Source of the DNA: Drosophila persimilis
Lineage: Eukaryota; Arthropoda; Insecta; Diptera; Drosophilidae
Direction: 5' to 3'
DNA length: 64,000 nt
Assembly (NCBI RefSeq): GCF_003286085.1
Contig: NW_020825330.1
Location: 620,001 to 684,000, forward strand
Part shown: positions 36,801-49,400 of the stretch, in pieces
Layout of the letters: each line of letters opens with the position of its first letter
Position numbering within the stretch: the stretch's first letter is position 1
Notes under the pieces: model-generated
Database searches by the model: none
Seen by the model: only the letters and a program-made list of their open reading frames with translations
What the model was told of the DNA's origin: nothing
Translations under genes and position numbers: made by a program

Positions 36801-37402
36801 TCCTTCCTGTTGATTCATTTTCTTGGTTTTTGTTTTTGTTTCGTTTACTTATGCTCTGTTTTTTTTTTGTTTGTTTAGTTTATAATTGTTTCTTCTTTAT
36901 TTTTAGCTAATTGTTGTTTCATTTTCATTTAGTTTAAATTTAATTTAAATAATGTATGTATATATTTATAAATGTGTGTGTGTTTTCGCTATACATCGGC
37001 TATAGCATTGGTATGTCATAATAATAATAATTTCAATAATAATAATAAAAAAAAAATTATAGTCCATTAACGTAAATTGGTTACTCTACTCTTTCTACTC
37101 CTCTACCGCTCTTTCGCTCTTCCTCTCTCTCTCCCTCTCTCTTCCTTGCAATCCTTTCTCCTATTTTCACATATTTTCAGGAAAAACATCGAAGTACGAA
37201 CGAACAAAATAATTACAATTCCGAATTTGGAAGAATATAAGCATAAAATTAATCTGTATACAATGTGTGTGTGTTTGTCTGTCGTTCCGCTCCGCTCCGC
37301 ACCATTCCGTTCTTTACTTAGTTCCTCTCCTCTGTACTCCTCCTGCTCCCCCTCTATTTGCTATTTGTTGCTCCTTCTCGAAGAGGACCTGCGACCTGCG
37401 AC
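33850..37402 (-). other. Ptpmeg2: Ptpmeg2 3' untranslated region and flank (inferred)
   Basis: A/T-rich DNA downstream of the Ptpmeg2 stop, without coding exons. Minus-strand AATAAA signals occur, for example at 36896-36901. A 28-base T run is at 36081-36108. Many TATATA and ACATAC simple patches fill 34650-36480. Which part is transcribed cannot be told from sequence alone. Confidence 0.4.
36081..36108. repeat. Poly-T run of 28 bases
   Basis: Uninterrupted T run, poly-A on the Ptpmeg2 sense strand. It lies about 1.3 kb past the Ptpmeg2 stop codon. Confidence 0.95.
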
Positions 37403-40400
37403 CTACTCCGAGTCCGGTTCGCGCTCATCGAAGCCTGCCAGATCGACCGTCTGGAGCATGCCGCGCGAGTAGGCGTACTCGATGAGGGCCAGATGGCAGA
37501 ACACATACTGATCGGGCATTTGGATGGAGTAGGCGCGCTGCGAGCGTATCTTCTCCACGGTGCCGCGTATATCCGCCGTTCCCACATCCTCCAGACGCGA
37601 TATGCAAATGTCCAAGGTGATGAATGTTCCTGCAGGAAAGCAGAAGCTCAATCAAGATTTATATACTCGAAGAACATAGATGGGCACTCACCCGTACGCC
37701 CGATGCCGGCGCTGCAGTGCACCACAATCGGTGGACCGCGCGCATGTCCCGCCCAGGTATCGCCCAAAGCTTCGACGAGCTCCGCCTGCTTGTCGCGCAC
37801 CTTCTGGAGGAAGTTCAGCACGGCCATGGCCGAGCTGGGAACACCGTAATCCGGCCAGCTGGTGAACTGCCAATGTGAGACATTGCGAATTTCGTCAGTC
37901 TGCGGAAAATGCAATTTTAGATTATGGATAGATAGACCTTTATGCTACCCACCTTTATGTTTCTCAATTCCAACGAGGCAACCGTATAGTCCTCGTTGCA
38001 CTCAACGCTAATTGTTCGCACATGGAAGTCGCCGTACTCTAAGGAACTATCTTCAGTCGGCTCCCAGTATTGGCCGCATTTCACACGCCCGCGCTCCATC
38101 ACGCGCGTTGTCATCACTATAACTAAACAATGTTGCTCCCAGATCATGCGCCAAAAGTCATGGGATGTCTTTGGTAATGGACCTGAGCGACAGACAGAGA
38201 GACAGAGATATCATTATAGAGACAGTTCGAAATGCAGGCCACAGCTCTAGCTCTGGCTCATCCCCAGGAATGTCCCCCTTGCAGAATAGATATATCGATA
38301 GATAGGCCTTGTCTATTGTGGCCTATCGAATATCGCATAGAAAGAAAACATAGACAACTTCTTCGACAGAGGGACAGTTCCCTTCCCTTCCCTCCCCTCC
38401 CCTTCCCTTCCCATCCCTTCGTTTCGTGTCTGAGGGATGGGGTCCCTTTTTGGGGATTTTTCCGCACCTTGAGTTGAAATATATGCATTCTTCTGTTTGT
38501 AGCCATCGACAAAATTCGCATTTATGTAATCGGACAGCTCCTCGACGCCGTCCTCCTGTGCCAGCACCACTCGACTGTGATCGAAGCAGAGGACATCTGT
38601 GTATCGGTTTTTGGTCAGGTTGGCGCGCATTCTGCAAATGGAAAATGGATTCGATAGAAACCGAGAGTTATCCAACCAAGGAGATCGAATCACTTACCGC
38701 GCATGTAGGAAGGTGCCGTCGGGCGTCCTGTTCCTAATGTCCGTATACTCCTTTACCAGTCCGTGGCGTCCCCGCTGCATCACCATCTGCACAATCTGCT
38801 CGATGGGCTTGGGATCGCCCTCCTGGCCGGCCAGACTGTCGTCGTCGCTGAAGCCCGACGAGGCGCTGCTGGGAGGATTCTCCGACCAGAACTCTCCGCC
38901 ATTGGTGGCCTCAGCACCAGGGCCGCCGCCCGTGGCCCGTACCGCCAATCCTGCCACAGTGCCAGCTCCTGGTCCTGTCGCAGTGGGGGCTCCCAAGCCT
39001 ATGGTGGCGGCTTTGGGGATGCCACCGCCGTCCAAGGGAACGCCGCTGGTGTTGAGCTTGAGGGGTGATGTGCCGCCGCCGCTGCCAGGGGCAGCACTGC
39101 CACCGCCGCCAGTGGCAGCACTGCCGCTCCCGCGATGACTTGGACTGAGGCCATTGATTGTGATGTTCTCGTTGGGCTCTATGCTGCCCCCAGAGGTGGC
39201 GGTGGCATCGTTGCTGGCCTCACCGTTGCTGACAGTCACCACGGTGGTGTTGTTGTCCGCCAGCTGATGGACGGCGCTTATGATGGTTGCAGCTGCAGCA
39301 GCAGCAGCAGTTCCACTGCCGGTGCCACTGCCACTGCCACTGCTACTGCCATTGGTGGTTGCTGCCACAGCTGCCGCACCTGGGACACCAGTGACTCCGG
39401 TAACTCCAGCGACTCCGGTGACTCCAGTGACTGTGCCCACTGTGATATTGGCAAGCAGTTCGTCCTCACGATTCGTCATCGATTGGCGGCAACTCAGCAA
39501 CCATGTGGCGTGATCGATTTCCAGCGTGCCGCCCAGATGCAGGGGCAGCGCCTTGCGCGGCACGTGCAGGCCCAACTGCGGCACCGATACAGTGAACACT
39601 CGTTCGCGCAGCTTCTCGCGCACGAACAGGCGCAGGATCTTGAAGGGGGCCTTGAACCACAGCGGCGCCGTCACGATCAGGACTTTCTTCAGACGCGCCG
39701 GATAGCCACCCTGTGCGCAAACGAAACGAAAGGGGAAACAGAAACACGAATTTAGTTGCGTATTACACCAGAATAATAATCAAGCGACAGACAGATAGGA
39801 AGACCTTCTCCCATCCAATTTATGGCAAGAGGGGAACCCTTCGGAGAATCCTTCCGTAACTGTTACTGCGGCAACAATTACGTGAATATTACAGAGAAAT
39901 TCCATGGAACTTCATGCACTTGCGCCCTAGTCCTCAATCCCCTCGATTGCTTTCGGATTCCGCATGAATTTCCAAGTGTTGCACAACGTGTGCGTGTGTA
40001 CGAGTGTTGAGCAACGGCAACGGCAACGGCAACGTGTGCGTGTGCGTTGCGTGTACGTGGGAGGAGTAGGAGTGTGTGCAGCTTTTTCCACGGAAAACCC
40101 ATCAGAACTAGAACCAGAGATGAGCTTCAAGCAAGAGTAAACACAAACAGCACGGGGAATCAGTGGCAAGACCCCTGCATTTGGTTACCGACACGAGCCG
40201 CATATTACAGGAGCCAGAGCCAGCGACAGAGCGAGCGCCAGAAAGGCTAGAGTTGCGTGCCACATGCCCCAATGATTAAGTTGTGGACTGCAGCAGAAAC
40301 TAAAAGAAAAATGCGACACTCAGAGATACCAAGAGAGAGAGGAACGGAAGGAGAGAAAGAGAGAGACCTTCACCCACTTTGTGGGAACCAATTTCATTGC

Positions 40401-43400
40401 GGCATTTTTTTTTTTCGATTGCAACGGATGGGAGCCAAGAAGAGGGGTAGCGGGGGAATGAATAAATACTTGGCTTCACTTAAAGGTACTACACACAGTA
40501 CAGTGAAGCCTCCGCCCCAGCCCCAACCCCTTTCCTTCTCTTCTCTCGAGGCTGCAAAGGAAGAAGAATCTCTCCGTCCGTCTGTCCGACTTTCCGTCTG
40601 TTTGTTTGCTTTTTCTGTGTATCCGTGTCATCATCATCATTTGGTTTATTGGCCATCCCCCTCTCCGTCCGCCCAAAGGCAGAGTGCAGAGTGCACAGTG
40701 CAGCGGCAGCCACAGCCACAGCCACAGCCAGATTAAGGTCAGCGGCCCAGTGCCCCATCGTTGCAGATGGGCGGCGTGTGTGGGGTGTGGCGGGGGCAAA
40801 GCGCAGAGGAAAAGCAGGGCAAAGCCAAAATCAACAAGGGGCAACCGCCTGCCTTCAGTTTAGAGGCAAGCCACGAAGCCTTCAGATACATAGATGGAGT
40901 CCTGCAGTTCTTAAATGCTATAAGTAGAAACGATCCTGTGGGTTGCGATCGAATGTCAGCTTCCAGGCTTGTGTCGAAGGGATATCTATCCATCTGCATG
41001 ACCTGCATCTGCCTCTATGTGTAAATACTGCGGGGAGAAGGTGCTGGGGGCTGGTGCATTTGCGGGCACTTTAACTAAACGCAAAATCACAATCAAAAAA
41101 CACACAAAAACGAACACGCAAGCCGGGAAGCCGGGAAGCCGGGAAGCCGGGAAGCCGGGAAACGGTGGAAAGCGGAGAGGGGAGAAGGGAGAGTGCGTGA
41201 AGGAAAACCATTTCATGTTCATGGGAAATTTTAATTAAAGTTCTCCATCGTTTGGTCGTTTGTTGCACTTGCAACTGCATTTGCAGCTTTTCTGCTAATA
41301 AGTATTTTACAACACTGGCCCTCTCGCTCGCGCTCCCTCTGTGGCTCAATAAATTCCCGTTAAAGCTCTAATTGCCAGCATTTTTCCATTAGGCACCTTC
41401 CACGGGGGCTCCATTGTTTGTCCCCCGATTCCAAGGTATATTTAATGGAAGGTAAGGCCCTTCTCACTTGCTGTATCTCAAACCGTGCGGGTACGAATAA
41501 CGAGTGCCGAAATGATACCAGAAAAATACTAATAGTAATGGTACTAGAAATAATATTTGAAAATATACCCGAAAAGACAATGGATGTCCTGGTACTAGGT
41601 GCTCACTAAAATCCTACTAGACTCAGACCCTAGAATAATACCAGAATAATCCTTTAAAAATACCAGAAAACAGTGGAAACTATACAGCAAATACTGGATA
41701 TACCAGATCGAAAAATACTATAACAAATACTAAAAGATGTCCTCATTACAATTGGAATACAATACGAGGGGAAAAATACTCGAGAAAATACTAGAATGAG
41801 CAGGGGGAAATATAATACTAGGGAAAATACCAGAAATATTAATAGCGGATGCCATAGAAAATACTAGAATACTGGATGTCGATGCTTTATGGCTGTTATG
41901 CCACCCCCAGCCCCCCACTTGGGACTCGCCCAACCTGTGGGTGAGTGGCATGAAGAGAGGGAGGGCCGGAGGGCGGGCAGGCAGGCACTTGTTTGCCCTT
42001 TAAGGTGGCGCTTGAAAGTAGGCAATGGCGGAGAATTCGGGGCATTCCATTCCCTTGCCATATCCATTGCCACATCCATTGCCACATCCATTGCCATTCT
42101 ACTGCAGTGCAAACATTCATTCGGCTCATTCATTCATTTCTACTGCTGCACTCCTGCCTCGTTGCTTGGCTTCTTCGTTTTCCAATTTGCATAGCCAAGA
42201 CCAGCCCATCCTCCGTTCCCGAGTCCTGGGGATGCAGGAGGAGGCGGCATCCTTGAGCCAAAGAGTGCGTCGTGTGCCCCAAAAAAGGTTTCCAAAGAAC
42301 TAAATATTGCATGGGCATGGCATAGCATTGGACATGAAAGGAAACGGATGTCTGAATGGTATAGCCTGCTGCTCGAGTGGCACGGCGAATTATGAGTCAT
42401 AATTGAGCTGAACGCCGCCCCTGCCATGCACCGCGGATGTTGCAACCAAAAACCAATAAGCGACAAGAGCGGGCAACAGCAGCAGACGAGAGCCTATCGG
42501 GTGAATGGGGAAAATGTGGAGATTCTCTCTCTAATTGGATGACACACAGCACAGCACACAAGACTCCTCCTGTGGCAGCGAAAGTGTTCCTTTTATGTAG
42601 AAATCTGAGCAAGATTTTCGTTTTAAGTTTCTTGGGGTCTCCTGCTCCCTCCTGCTGCTTCCTTTCCCTTGCTGTCTGTTCCAGTCGCATGCCAGGCGAT
42701 GCCTGACAACATTTCAGGGTCATCCCGATCCTCCCCCCGAATCCAGCCCACTATAGCGGCTGTCCCTATGGCTCTATGGCTATCCCACACATTAGAATTA
42801 TAATTGAATTGAGGACGAGGCCGAGGACGAGGACGAGGGAGGACTACGACTGGCTGCCTGTCAGAGATACAGATACGAGAATACGAATATGAATATTTTC
42901 GAGTACGTTCGCAATTGGACGGTGGGGGGCCACAATAATGCCCCAATAATCAGAATCTGATGATGACGGTGACTCGTGGACTCCACTCCGCTCACCTCCC
43001 CCCCCCCCCCCCCCCCCCCCCCCACACGGTTGTATCCCATGGTTGCATATGGCATATGGCATTCCGTGTATATATAGAAACTTAATTGACAAACGTCCAG
43101 GGCACATGGCAACAGGAACGAGCAATCACAGGAACAGGGGCGATGGTGGCAGGAGGCAGGTGGCAGGTGGCAGGTGGCACCCACACACACTGCTGCTGTT
43201 GCTGCTGTTGCTGCTGTGCCTGCTGTTGTTTCTTGTTGCCTTGAGGGTCAAAAGTCTGAGTGTGCCTGTGTGCGGAAAAGTTGAATGAAATGTCGCGTGG
43301 GCTCTGCTGGAAGGAGAACCCGGGACGGATTTCAACCCCGTAGAACCTAGAGGATCCCTCGAGTGGGCCGAGCAACGTGCCCGGGCATGACTCTCCTTCA

Positions 43401-46400
43401 TCTGAGACGCCCCCAAATCCTCTGCTTTGCCTTTGGGGGACATATGTGTTGCGTGTGGGGGATGCTGCGGATAAGGATGAAGACAGGATGCAAATGGCAC
43501 AGAAGGAAGGCTCTGTGGCTAAAAATAGGTGCCGCTGAACAGCAGGGGAGCCTCTGTTTCAAGGGAAAACCCACTCCCACACCCACACCCAAAGCCACAG
43601 CATGGAGTGGGTGGGGTGGGTGGGATTGGGTCTTCGTTTCCCAGAATATGGAATGGAGTGTGTCTGCAATCTGCAATCTAATACAATATCTCATATATGT
43701 TTTTCCATGAAACGAAACGAATCTAGATACTATAATCATCTGCTGCTGCCGTGCTTCCTGGAAATCCTATCGAGACCGAAATTGAAATATAAAGATTGTT
43801 TCAACACTTCGAAGAAAATGTCACGCCATCCCGTGCCATGTCCACGGATTTATTAATTCTATCTCGCTAATTTTCCAATGAAAATTGCACGAAAGAGTAG
43901 GTGCTTTTCATGAGAAAAGCAATCCATCCATAAAAAAAACTCTTCCACGAAAAACTAATGCCAATGCAGGGGGAATCTCAATTACAACCGATACAACGAT
44001 TGCATTTCGTTTGAATCTTTGAAATGATGTGTGTTCCGAGCGGTATGATTGCACAGAGGGGGGGTGGGGGGGATATGCCAAGCCAATTAAGAGAATTCCT
44101 GGGAAATCAAAGCCCTTTTTGGGCTCCCCCAATGACTTTTCTCCTGTACCAGCAGCGTCCTTTATCTACTGTACTGCACTGCACTGCACTCTCTCTCTCG
44201 CAGCAATTCTCGCACCTTTCCGATCTTCCTTCTATTTCTCTCTCGCTCTACCGCGCCACACTCGACTGAGACGACTCTCTTTCGCTCTCAGCAAATACGA
44301 GTGGGAAGAATAACGGACTGCGTAGTTTCCGTCTTTGCCTGTTGATGCTCTTTCTTGCTTCACAATTTTCCGCTACAACCTGTTCTTCGAGAGAATTGGA
44401 AATGCCAAACCAAATGGGAGGAGAACAGGAGAACAGATTCCTGGGAAAAAAAAGAAAAGGAAACGAAAGCCCTTTTCCCCTGGAAAAGAAAGGAGTACAA
44501 TCCGAGACTGTATTTACTGTATTTGCTTATGCTTTCGTTTTTGTGTTGTCTTTTGTCCCACAAAATAAATATTCAAACGCACAATAATTGTTGGGAGACG
44601 TCTCAGAAGAGAGGCAGGGGGGCGGGGGTCACGACATAGAAACAATACATAAATATATAAACGATATGCAAAATTAGCCATTGACCAAAATGGGTAATGC
44701 TTTTTTTCTTTTCTTTTTGAAGCTTTGTCGCCGGCTTTGGGCATGAAACGAATTTGTCGCGGGCGTCCGTCCGTCTGTCCGTCCGTCTGTCCGTCCCGAC
44801 GCTCGGCGTTTGGCCAAAAAAGGGGGAAAGCGGCACGCACCGAACACTGAGCACAAAACACACGCAGAAAGAGAGGCGCAAAGAAGAAGGAAGAGGGCGG
44901 ATAAAGCGGAAGAGGCAAGAAAAACAAACTGTTTGGTCAGATCCAGTCATCAGATGTTCCAAAAGGGAAATGGAAATGTCGGATTGTATAAGGAACGTTC
45001 GAATGTATCTACAAGACACATTTGAATGCTCGGAATGTTCCAATATTTGTACGTAACTCCGAGCTCCTAACCTGGCTCTTCGCTCCCCCTCCCGCTCGCC
45101 CTCCTGCCAGAAGAGAGCGTTTGTGGAGCGAAGAAGAGGCGAGCCACTGAGCCACAGAGCCACAGAGCCACAAGAGAGCGTGCTCCACCGCCGGAATTCT
45201 CCCGGACACGCTCAAATGTTGTGCGAGCGAGCCGGATGTTCGTGCATTCGATTGCATTGCATTTTCGGTGTGATTATTTATTTATTCATTTATACAATAC
45301 GTACAATAAATAAATACAATCTATCGAAGCTGTAGTACCTTCCAGGCTATTTTTGATTTATTAATGTGCGTGAGCGTGTCCTCTTCCTCTCCCCCTCTCC
45401 TCGGGGCAGCAGGACTAGCCATTTTCAAGAGTTTTTCCTTGAAATTCTCTCGAATTTGTGTCAAACAATAAATCGAAAAGATACAAAGTGGGGGCGGGGC
45501 GTGTGGGGGCGAATCTCTAAGGGATTTCCAATTGATTAGCTTTTTGGCATAGGTTTCCATTGGCGTTGAATTTGGCATGAGGCATGAGGCATGAGGAATG
45601 TGGCATGTGGCATCATGTGTATCGTGTGTCACTCAATCGATGTAAAGAGCTCTCCAATTAGCATGGCTTATCCCCAGACCTCCTCCTCCTCGAGAGGCAG
45701 CGAGAGCCCCAAGCCTCGATCCGAAGCCATCAAATATTGATTCACCTTTTCCACTATGGACTTCCACATTTCTGTGTGGAATGTGGAATGTGGAATGTGG
45801 AACGTTCAATGCGGGATGTGTGTGGCGGAGTGTGGGATGCGTGTCCTTCATTCCTGTATTCGAATATTATTTATGACTTCATTTCGGGAGGCTTGGTTGC
45901 CTGAACTTTTGGCACCTGACAGCAGTGCCCTTCACCGATATCTATCGGTTGTTTCCTTTCTTTCTGCATCGCATACCGAAAGATCGATCTCTTACGATGA
46001 TCGAGTGGCACCCCAGCACCTGCCTGACACCATGAAAGGCCGCATGTTGCAGCTTTCGTGGCGAAGAGGTCTGCCTTAAAGGTACATCTACCGCTACCTC
46101 CGCATATTTATAGACACAATACAATGCGATACGATAGTTCTCCTCTACGGACGTCTATGGACATAAATCATGAAGAGAGCAACAGCAAGAACACAGAAAC
46201 AAAAGGCAAAGACGTGAAACCACACCAACAGCTGTGTTTGATTGGCTCTACTTCTGCCCATCCTTCTACCTTTTGCCTCCTCTTCTTTGGTATTTACTGA
46301 GAGACGACAGCTTTCTTTGGGCCAAAGACAGGGAAGACAAAAGTCTCACCGACGGCACACACATCCACCTGCTGAAAACATCATACAAAATCGACAGAAT

Positions 46401-49400
46401 AGGAAGGAGCAGAACAGAAGAGAAGAGAAGAGAAAAGGACCCAGGTAGTTCTTACTTTTGGCGCCTTTCTCCTGTCTTCTGTCTGTCGCTCTCCTTTCTG
46501 CTCTCCTCCTGGATTCCCTTTCTGCAGCCCAATTCCTTCTCTTCGCGCCTGGAAGAATCTTCGGGCTATATTCTACCTTTCCTAGTGGCAGTCCCAGTGG
46601 ATCCCTTCATGGAATCTACCGCCTTTCGAATGCCACGATTTGCATACTGCAGCCACAGTCACAGCCTCAAATAGTCTTCCAAATAGTTGACCTACTTATT
46701 AGGAGAGTCCTGCCTGGCCCCCGAAGTCCTGGCTAATTGACAGGCGCAACACCTCCTAAATTATTGATTAGTAGCCAAAGACAGAGGGGCGTACGGAGAG
46801 GGGCTTTGAGTTTGATTGCGCGATTATTCAATGAGTGAATCCAGTGAATCCAGCGAATCCATGAATAAAGCGAATCCAGCGAATCCAATGAATCACTGAA
46901 TACATTTCGAAAGCTAATGAATCATAAAAAACCCACTAAATCAGAGACGACAAACAGACAACAACAAGAAACTCAAATTATATTTAAATGTTTGTCTACA
47001 AATACCTTGAAAACCAACAAAAAAAAAAACTAACCAAGAAGGAGGGAGAGAGGTGGAGGGGGAGGGGGAGAGAGCAGTAATGAGGGGGCGACTCGTACGA
47101 ATATGTGTCTAGTATTGGATCGGAGTGTACCTCTCCTATACATATGTACTTGTTTATATTCAATTCAATTTGTAGTACCTGCTGAATGGAGCTTAGATTG
47201 TGGCTGCTTCTTGAGTGGTTGCTGCTGCTCTTGATCTCCTGTCTAATTATTCAGATTTAGTATCGTAATATCGTGCTACACAGTTTCGCGGGAGGTGGAA
47301 TGGTGGGGATGGTGGGACGGCATGGGGGCGTGGGGGCGTGGGGTCTGCTGCCGCTGGTTCGCACAATTAAATGCTAATTTCCTTTTGGTTTTTTTTTTGT
47401 TTTTTGACTGCACTTCCAATTGAACAATTTTTTTGTGTTTTACATAACTTTTCTTTTTGATTGTTTTTGTTTTTGCTTTTGTTTCGTGTGCACTTTTTGT
47501 TGTTGTTGTTGTTTCAACAATTGCCTGTCACATTACACAACGAGAGGCAGGCAGAGATGCACTTGCACTTGCACTTCCACATCCACATCCACATTCTCCT
47601 GTTCGCCGACCGGAAAGGACACGGAAGGCCAGGGAGCGGGGTGCGGGAGGGGGAGGCGGAGGGGCGAAAAAACAAAACAAAATTTAAAGTTCTTTTCTCT
47701 CGAATTTCTTTCGGGGCTTTGTGCTCTTGGTGGTCTTGGTGGCCGCCAGGTGGACGATGTCGCGACGTTCGCCTGCACTTGTAGATACTTTTCTCTCTCT
47801 TTCACCCGACCAGCGACGGATCTCTGGGCAATGTATCTTCTTCCTTTTGTTTTTGTGCTGCTGTCAAAACATTCAACAAACTAAAAACCAAAATTTTGGT
47901 TTCTGTAGATACACACACACACACACACACACGCTCACACAGACACGGAGAGACACAGACACACACGAACAGACAAAGAGTGGGTTTTCTTTTGGCAGTC
48001 ACTGTGTTCCGTTTTTTTGCACTTGGAAAAAATTCGACGATGTTTTTGTCTTTTAATTCTTTGCGTGGGGACGGAGAGGGGCTGGGGCGGGGCAGGTTTA
48101 TTTTACAATATATTTCACGAGTGGGTGTCCCCCGTTTCGAATAGGGGAATCGAGGCGTTTGAATAGTTATTGAATATCGAATGAATACACGAGATCTGAA
48201 TATTGTTTCGTCTCGCGCGTCGTCTCGTGGAAAGCTGAACTACGTCTGACTGCCGCTGCTCCGGCGGCTGCCTTTATTTTTTTTTCCGTTTCGTTTTCGC
48301 TTTTCGCTTTTTCGCTTGCTTTTTTTCGTTCTCGGCGCACGCGCTCTCTGCCACCACCTCGGCCACTCTCTCACTCTCCGTCTACGGCCCCATCCCCATC
48401 GCCCTCTTTCGCTCTCCGACGGCACGAGCCGTCCGCGAGAGAGGCACAGGGTTGCTGCCTGCCGGAGAAGGAGAGAGTACTGCGCTGCTGTGGGGGTTGT
48501 TCCGTTGTTCCTGCTGCAAGGTTGCATGTGTCTCTGCGTCTCGGTTGTCGCTGCAGCTGCTGCCCCGCTGATGCTGCTGCTCCTGCCCCGAGTGGGTGGG
48601 ATGGTGGTTGCTCGCTGCCAGGGTTGCCATCGCTGTCCGTGAGACAGGGGGTTGCCATATGGGCACTCAGTAGCCGAAAAACATTGCCAGAACTTCTCAT
48701 TTTTAATGGAAAACTCAACATATGTTTTCGAAAATACTCGAACTTGAAGCAGCAACAGGAAATCAGGAATTACCGTTACCCCCGAGAAGCGGCAGTGAAA
48801 GCACAGTCACCAGGGTTGCCACATAACCTCGAAAACCATTGCAGGGTCTGCTTTGATTTTCTCAAAAACTGCTCTCAAATGATTTCCAATCAGATTTTAG
48901 AGTTTACAACCAGACCACTGAGTGGATGCAGGGGGGCGGGGGGCTGAAAGTTATGTTCTGTTGCAATGCGGAAGTTCGAAGTGTAATTGATGATTCCGCG
49001 TCTCAATAATAAAAGTTGGTGGGTTGCACAAACAATTCCGTTGTGTCTTGATCGAATTTGCATTTTTACACACACACACACGCACACAGAATTAGAGAGA
49101 GAGAGAGAGAGAGAGAGGGATAAATACTCAGCATTTGAGTCAATGTCGAGGAAGAACGGGGCACTGGCTACAGCCAACACGAAGAATAAAAGCACGTTGT
49201 AAAAATAACACACAAATCGTATTTAAGCCGTTTTGAGTGAGTGAATGAATGAAATGATACGAATGGCCTCTCCCTCTCTCTCTCTGTCTCTATCGCTCTC
49301 TCTGTTGGTACTATAAATATCTCAAAAGGAGAGTCGAGTCGATATCCCATCTGTCAATCGAGGTTGGGCCAAGTGTTTTTTGGGCCAAGTGCAAGCACTG

